From NCBI GenBank assembly GCA_028275645.1, contig JAPWUH010000046.1, forward strand, positions 1 through 8,310: a DNA stretch of 8,310 bases, given 5' to 3'. A model generated the notes under the pieces. It did not search any database. It was not told the origin of the DNA and worked only from the letters and a program-made list of their open reading frames with translations. The stretch comes from Caldivirga sp. Its GTDB lineage: Archaea; Thermoproteota; Thermoprotei; Thermoproteales; Thermocladiaceae. This document shows, piece after piece, positions 5,356 through 8,310 of this stretch. Position 1 is the stretch's first letter. Each line of letters begins with the position of its first letter. Both the position numbers and the translations under genes were made by a program.

Positions 5356-6567
5356 TTAATTAACCCTTATTTCACCAATCTCCTTAAACACATCCTCAGG
5401 CTTCACGTTAATGCTCCCCCTCATAATCATAGTCCTCAAAACCCAGTAGTGGGCTGGGATTTGGTATGCGTAGTACCTGCCAATCCACGGTTCATCAGGT
5501 AGGTTACTCAAACCCTCAGCGCCCACTAGGCTGATTAGGATATTCTCCTCAAGTAATCGTTTAAATAGTGGAAACTCCCCCCAGAACGTTTCAGAGTGGC
5601 CTGTTCCATCTGGTTGACCCACGTACTGCTCATTAATGCCGAGGCTGTTCAACCTCCCCTTACCGTACTCTATCAACTTAGTTAACGTATTCACATTCCC
5701 TATTAAATCATTAACCTCATTCACTATGCCACTAAGCCACCTTTCAACATTCCAATTGTGTCTAATTGTGAGGTCCTCAAGCATCCTCACGTTCCCACCC
5801 AGCAGGTTCCATAGTAACTCGGCGTTAATGCCACGCTTACCCGTTAACGCAGCTACCTCATTAACCACCTCTATGAAGGCTGGTTTGGGCAGGTTCCAGA
5901 GGAGGAAAAGTGATGTAAGCCCCTTACTACCAAGCCTCCTTGCAACGTTAACCGCCGCTTGGTCGCTTAGTGCAAATACAGTAACCTTGGGTTTATCCGT
6001 GAAGTGGCTCCAAACCCCCTCGTCTGGGTGTTCGTGGGCCTCGGCGAAGAATTCAAGTAGGCTGGATAACGCAACGTATTCGCCATCCCCCCTCTCCTCC
6101 TTTAGGTACTTATCAAGGTTGTCGATGATTATGAGCAGGCGCCTTGCCTCCATTACCCTAACCCTTGATATGGCGTATGTTATGCCCTCCTTTAAGGCCT
6201 CGGCTATCAGCATCCCCGCCTTTAAGGCATCCACGTTACCCAACAATGAGCGAACCCTCTCCACAACCTCCCTACCATTGGGTAGACTGGACTCCAGTAT
6301 GCTTGATAGTGCCCTCCCCTCAAAGTTCATGTAAACAATGAATACATCCCCACCCAGTGACCTAAGGGTGCTGTTAATCAGTGAGAGGAATGTGGTCTTC
6401 CCGGCACCATAGGGTCCATAGACAATGCGAATGCCCGCGTACCTCAACGCCTCACCAAGGAACACCCTAGCCTCATTCTCCCTATCCCTAAAGTGTATCT
6501 TGTACCCGCCGAAATCCACCATCGTATTACGCATCCGTTCAACTACCGCATCAGCTAAATGATACAC
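5356..6567 (-). CDS. Archaeal P-loop ATPase (AAA/STAND-related)
   Basis: Predicted ATPase of 403 aa, specific role unknown. FRDRENEARVF at 26-36 is the short entry motif seen before the P-loop in archaeal ATPases of the PF01637 type. It is followed by Walker A GPYGAGKTT (51-59), Walker B LLIIIDN (144-150, Asp149), a sensor-1-like strand VFALSD (197-202) and a GGNVRML segment (257-263) whose Arg261 could be the sensor-2 residue. The region after 270 is probably a helical or winged-helix C-terminal domain, with a conserved-looking WGEFPLF at 329-335. No membrane segment is visible. Relatives act in DNA transactions, signalling and defence, so no function should be assumed. The GTG start at 6567 lies about 29 nt from the centre of a good TATA box, so the mRNA is probably leaderless; an internal ATG (codon 12) is a weaker alternative. 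The gene is divergent from reverse gyrase, and its stop is 32 nt from that of the glycosyltransferase. Confidence 0.85.
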   Translation of the reverse strand: MYHLADAVVERMRNTMVDFGGYKIHFRDRENEARVFLGEALRYAGIRIVYGPYGAGKTTFLSLINSTLRSLGGDVFIVYMNFEGRALSSILESSLPNGREVVERVRSLLGNVDALKAGMLIAEALKEGITYAISRVRVMEARRLLIIIDNLDKYLKEERGDGEYVALSSLLEFFAEAHEHPDEGVWSHFTDKPKVTVFALSDQAAVNVARRLGSKGLTSLFLLWNLPKPAFIEVVNEVAALTGKRGINAELLWNLLGGNVRMLEDLTIRHNWNVERWLSGIVNEVNDLIGNVNTLTKLIEYGKGRLNSLGINEQYVGQPDGTGHSETFWGEFPLFKRLLEENILISLVGAEGLSNLPDEPWIGRYYAYQIPAHYWVLRTMIMRGSINVKPEDVFKEIGEIRVN

Positions 6568-6590
6568 GTGGAGTGTATGTGTATAGGGGG

Positions 6591-6602
6591 ATTTATTTAA
6601 AG
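6591..6602 (-). promoter_or_regulatory. TATA box of the ATPase gene
   Basis: The minus strand reads CTTTAAATAAAT, ending 23 nt before the GTG at 6567. That is the spacing of a leaderless archaeal transcript. The element is nearly symmetric (TTTATTTAAAG on the plus strand), so it could also fire rightward. Confidence 0.65.
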
Positions 6603-6625
6603 CTGCACCTGGATTACTTAACCCT

Positions 6626-6757
6626 ATGCTTCATCGCTTAACTGGGCTGCCTCAGTTTCATGATCTTTTACGGTGTTTATCGTTACTACCCTTCAGTGGT
6701 TCGAAACAACCTGCAGAGATGGTGCGGTTACTCATGGGCGCTTTTAGATGCCTTTAA
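6626..6757 (+). CDS. Doubtful small ORF, 43 codons
   Basis: The frame runs from the ATG at 6626 to TAA at 6755-6757 and begins MLHRLTGLPQFHDLLRCLSL. It is leucine-rich and matches nothing I recognise. The only support is that the ATG lies about 29 nt from the centre of the symmetric AT-rich element at 6591-6602, so it could be a leaderless transcript divergent from the ATPase. No Shine-Dalgarno. Chance is the likelier explanation. I see nothing else in 6603-6761. Confidence 0.15.
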   Translation: MLHRLTGLPQFHDLLRCLSLLPFSGSKQPAEMVRLLMGAFRCL

Positions 6758-6761
6758 TGGG

Positions 6762-6776
6762 GAAACGCTTATTAAT
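6762..6776 (+). promoter_or_regulatory. Reverse gyrase upstream promoter copy (P1)
   Basis: GAAACGCTTATTAAT has the form of a purine-rich BRE followed by a TATA box. Its TATA centre is about 24 nt before the ATG at 6796, which is in frame with reverse gyrase. It matches P2 at 13 of the first 14 positions. Confidence 0.45.
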
Positions 6777-6846
6777 TTAAGTTAAGTCTTGGTTAATGAA
6801 GAACCCCAGCCCCTTCCTAAGGGCGGCCTTCCATGCGGGTGGTGCG

Positions 6847-6864
6847 GCGTTTTTTAAGAAACGC
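6847..6864. repeat. Palindrome GCGTTT-N6-AAACGC at the reverse gyrase promoter
   Basis: A perfect 6-bp inverted repeat (6847-6852 and 6859-6864) whose right arm is the presumed BRE of promoter P2. A protein bound here would block TFB, so it is a candidate repressor site. The role is inferred. Confidence 0.35.
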
Positions 6865-6872
6865 TTTTTAAA
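6858..6872 (+). promoter_or_regulatory. Reverse gyrase downstream promoter copy (P2)
   Basis: GAAACGCTTTTTAAA is a textbook crenarchaeal BRE plus TATA box. It predicts a transcript starting near 6894, about 10 nt before the ATG at 6904, and is the main reason to prefer that start. Confidence 0.7.
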
Positions 6873-6903
6873 TCCTCCACAACAAACACAGGTTGAATTA
6901 CAA

Positions 6904-8310
6904 ATGAGAAGCGGTAGTAGTGGTGGCGGTGAGGAACCACTGGTGCTTTACCACGGTATGTGCCCGAACTGTGGTGGTCCAATCACCTCGGATAGGCTAG
7001 GCAATGGTCTACCATGCCATACCTGCCTCCCTGAGGCGGGTAGGCTTAGGGCTGTGTCACTCAGGGAGGTGTTGAAAATACTCAATGAGTCAGGTAGGTT
7101 GATTAGGCTTAGGGAAATGTCGAACTACCTGGCTAAGTACAATGAGTTCTGTGAATTATTCAAGAGGGTTACTGGCGCATCCATGTGGGGTGCCCAGAGG
7201 CTTTGGGCTAGGAGGTTGGTTAAGGGTAAGAGCTTCGCAATAGTTGCACCAACGGGTAGTGGTAAAACCACCTTCGGCATAGTTGCATCACTGTACGTAG
7301 CCAGCAAGGGTGGTAAGGTCCTAATGGTGTTCCCGACATCAACCTTGGCCTACCAGGTCTATAAGAAGGCCTTGTCCTACAGGGATGCCGTTAACAGTAG
7401 CATCAGGGTGGTTACTTATAATGGCCTGCTGAGTGATAAGGATAAGGAGGAGTCCCTCAAGGCTATTAAGTCCGGGGACTTTGACGTACTTATCATAACA
7501 AACGCCTTCCTACCCAAGGGCATGGAGTTGCTTGGTAGGTTCAGGTTTAACCTAATCTTTGTTGACGACGTGGACAGCGTTATGAAGGCCTCAAGTAGGA
7601 ACATTGAGAGGCTCCTACTGCTACTTGGGGTGCCGAGGGAGGCCATTGATAAGGCCCTTGAGGCCGCCAAGGCCAGGGATCAGAGGGAGAGGGAGGCTAA
7701 GTTGAGTGAGCTAAGGAGGATGCTTGAGGGTAGGGTAATAGGTTCACTGGTGGTCAGCGGTATGTTAACCAGGGTTAGGAGGACGGCCCGCGCTGCATTA
7801 TTCAGGGAGATACTGGGCTTCGATGTTGGTGGTAGGGCTGAGGGGCTTAGGAACATAGTGGACCTCTACATTAAACCTGTGGGTGACGTGAAGCACGTAA
7901 TCCTCGAAGTGGTGAGGAGGCTTGGTGATGGCGGCATAATCTACGTACCCACCGACATGGGTAAGGAATTCGCCGAGGAGTTGGCCAAGTACCTGACCGA
8001 TAATGGGGTTAACGTTGGGCTTTACCTGAAGCCTAAGAGGAAGCTCCTGGAGGGCTTTGAGGAGGGTTCAATACCAGTTTTAATAGGCCTGGCAACCTCA
8101 AGGTCAGCCCTGGTTAGGGGTATTGACTTACCGCACAGGATCAAGTACGTTGTGTTCGCCGGCGTACCTAAAATGAAGTTCAGGCTTTCAATGGAGGAGT
8201 TTAACCCAGGGCGCTACATAATGCTCCTCTCCTCCCTCAGAGTCATAGCCCCCAATGAGTATAAGTTGAGGATTGATAAGGCAGTTGCCGGCCTCAGGAA
8301 CATAATGACC
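6904..8310 (+). CDS. rgy: Reverse gyrase, N-terminal helicase-like half (cut by window edge)
   Basis: ATP-dependent introduction of positive supercoils, the hallmark enzyme of hyperthermophiles. The frame is open for 469 codons from the ATG at 6904; whole enzymes have roughly 1,100-1,250 residues, so the rest of the helicase module and the topoisomerase IA half lie to the right. Visible features are an N-terminal zinc finger (CPNC at 20-23, CHTC at 38-41), a Q-motif-like Gln98, Walker A APTGSGKTT (115-123), Walker B DDVDSVMK (221-228), a charged helical insert (about 245-278), a second RecA-like domain from about 315, and motif VI LVRGIDLPHRIKYVVFAGVPK (positions 403-423). Where SAT-type motif III is expected, the chain reads VVSGMLTR (283-290). 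The first 12 residues are Gly/Ser-rich. A second in-frame ATG at 6796 would add 36 residues that are basic and unlike the family. The TATA box at 6864-6872 lies inside that extension and favours 6904. There is no clear Shine-Dalgarno. Confidence 0.96.
   Translation, partial: MRSGSSGGGEEPLVLYHGMCPNCGGPITSDRLGNGLPCHTCLPEAGRLRAVSLREVLKILNESGRLIRLREMSNYLAKYNEFCELFKRVTGASMWGAQRLWARRLVKGKSFAIVAPTGSGKTTFGIVASLYVASKGGKVLMVFPTSTLAYQVYKKALSYRDAVNSSIRVVTYNGLLSDKDKEESLKAIKSGDFDVLIITNAFLPKGMELLGRFRFNLIFVDDVDSVMKASSRNIERLLLLLGVPREAIDKALEAAKARDQREREAKLSELRRMLEGRVIGSLVVSGMLTRVRRTARAALFREILGFDVGGRAEGLRNIVDLYIKPVGDVKHVILEVVRRLGDGGIIYVPTDMGKEFAEELAKYLTDNGVNVGLYLKPKRKLLEGFEEGSIPVLIGLATSRSALVRGIDLPHRIKYVVFAGVPKMKFRLSMEEFNPGRYIMLLSSLRVIAPNEYKLRIDKAVAGLRNIMT

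Noticed and set aside
5636..6334. 232-codon plus-strand open frame inside the ATPase gene
   Set aside because: It is exactly antisense to a protein with clear Walker motifs and is rich in Ser/Leu/Pro, as expected of an antisense shadow of biased codons.
6640..6657. AACTG / CAGTT hairpin
   Set aside because: Only 5 bp with an 8-nt loop and no T-run; too weak to call a terminator or binding site.
6698..6706. GGTTCGAAA resembling a tRNA T-loop
   Set aside because: The flanking bases do not form a T-stem and no acceptor or anticodon arm can be drawn.
7125..7670. Minus-strand frames of 60 and 84 codons inside reverse gyrase
   Set aside because: Antisense shadows of the helicase module, with no start signals.

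Overview
This window is chromosomal DNA from a hyperthermophilic archaeon, most likely of the Thermoproteales (Caldivirga/Vulcanisaeta/Thermocladium-like). The evidence is a reverse gyrase gene, CTTTTTAAA-type TATA boxes with little or no 5' leader, GGTGA-type Shine-Dalgarno sequences inside gene clusters, heavy use of AGG for arginine, and split-type archaeal versions of metabolic enzymes. The genus is an inference. No mobile element, CRISPR array, tRNA or rRNA was seen.

Positions 1-3703, minus strand, read from right to left: a compact aromatic amino acid supply operon. A one-piece transketolase (makes erythrose 4-phosphate) is followed after 1 nt by a fused chorismate mutase/prephenate dehydrogenase (AroQ-TyrA), and after 4 nt by a type I-beta DAHP synthase (condenses erythrose 4-phosphate with PEP), which runs off the left edge a few residues before its expected end. 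The operon therefore holds the precursor-making step, the committed step of the shikimate pathway and the tyrosine branch. In front of transketolase lie a TATA box, a repeat/palindrome cluster that could be an operator, and a 12-codon open frame containing Phe, His, Tyr and Trp codons. Its stop codon overlaps the transketolase start codon. It is a candidate leader peptide and the most interesting feature in the window.

Positions 3742-4069: a divergent intergenic region of about 330 nt with several perfect inverted and direct repeats and a possible 52-codon ORF. The stop of that ORF abuts the Shine-Dalgarno of the next gene. Positions 4070-5323, plus strand: a GT4/GT-B glycosyltransferase resembling ALG11-type mannosyltransferases. 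It converges, with 32 nt between, on a minus-strand P-loop archaeal ATPase (5356-6567) that appears to be leaderless with a GTG start.

Positions 6568-6903: a second divergent region. It carries the ATPase promoter, a doubtful 43-codon ORF, and two near-identical promoter elements 96 nt apart, each followed by an in-frame ATG of the reverse gyrase gene. Positions 6904-8310, plus strand: the N-terminal helicase-like half of reverse gyrase, cut by the right edge. Its usual SAT-like helicase motif III looks altered.
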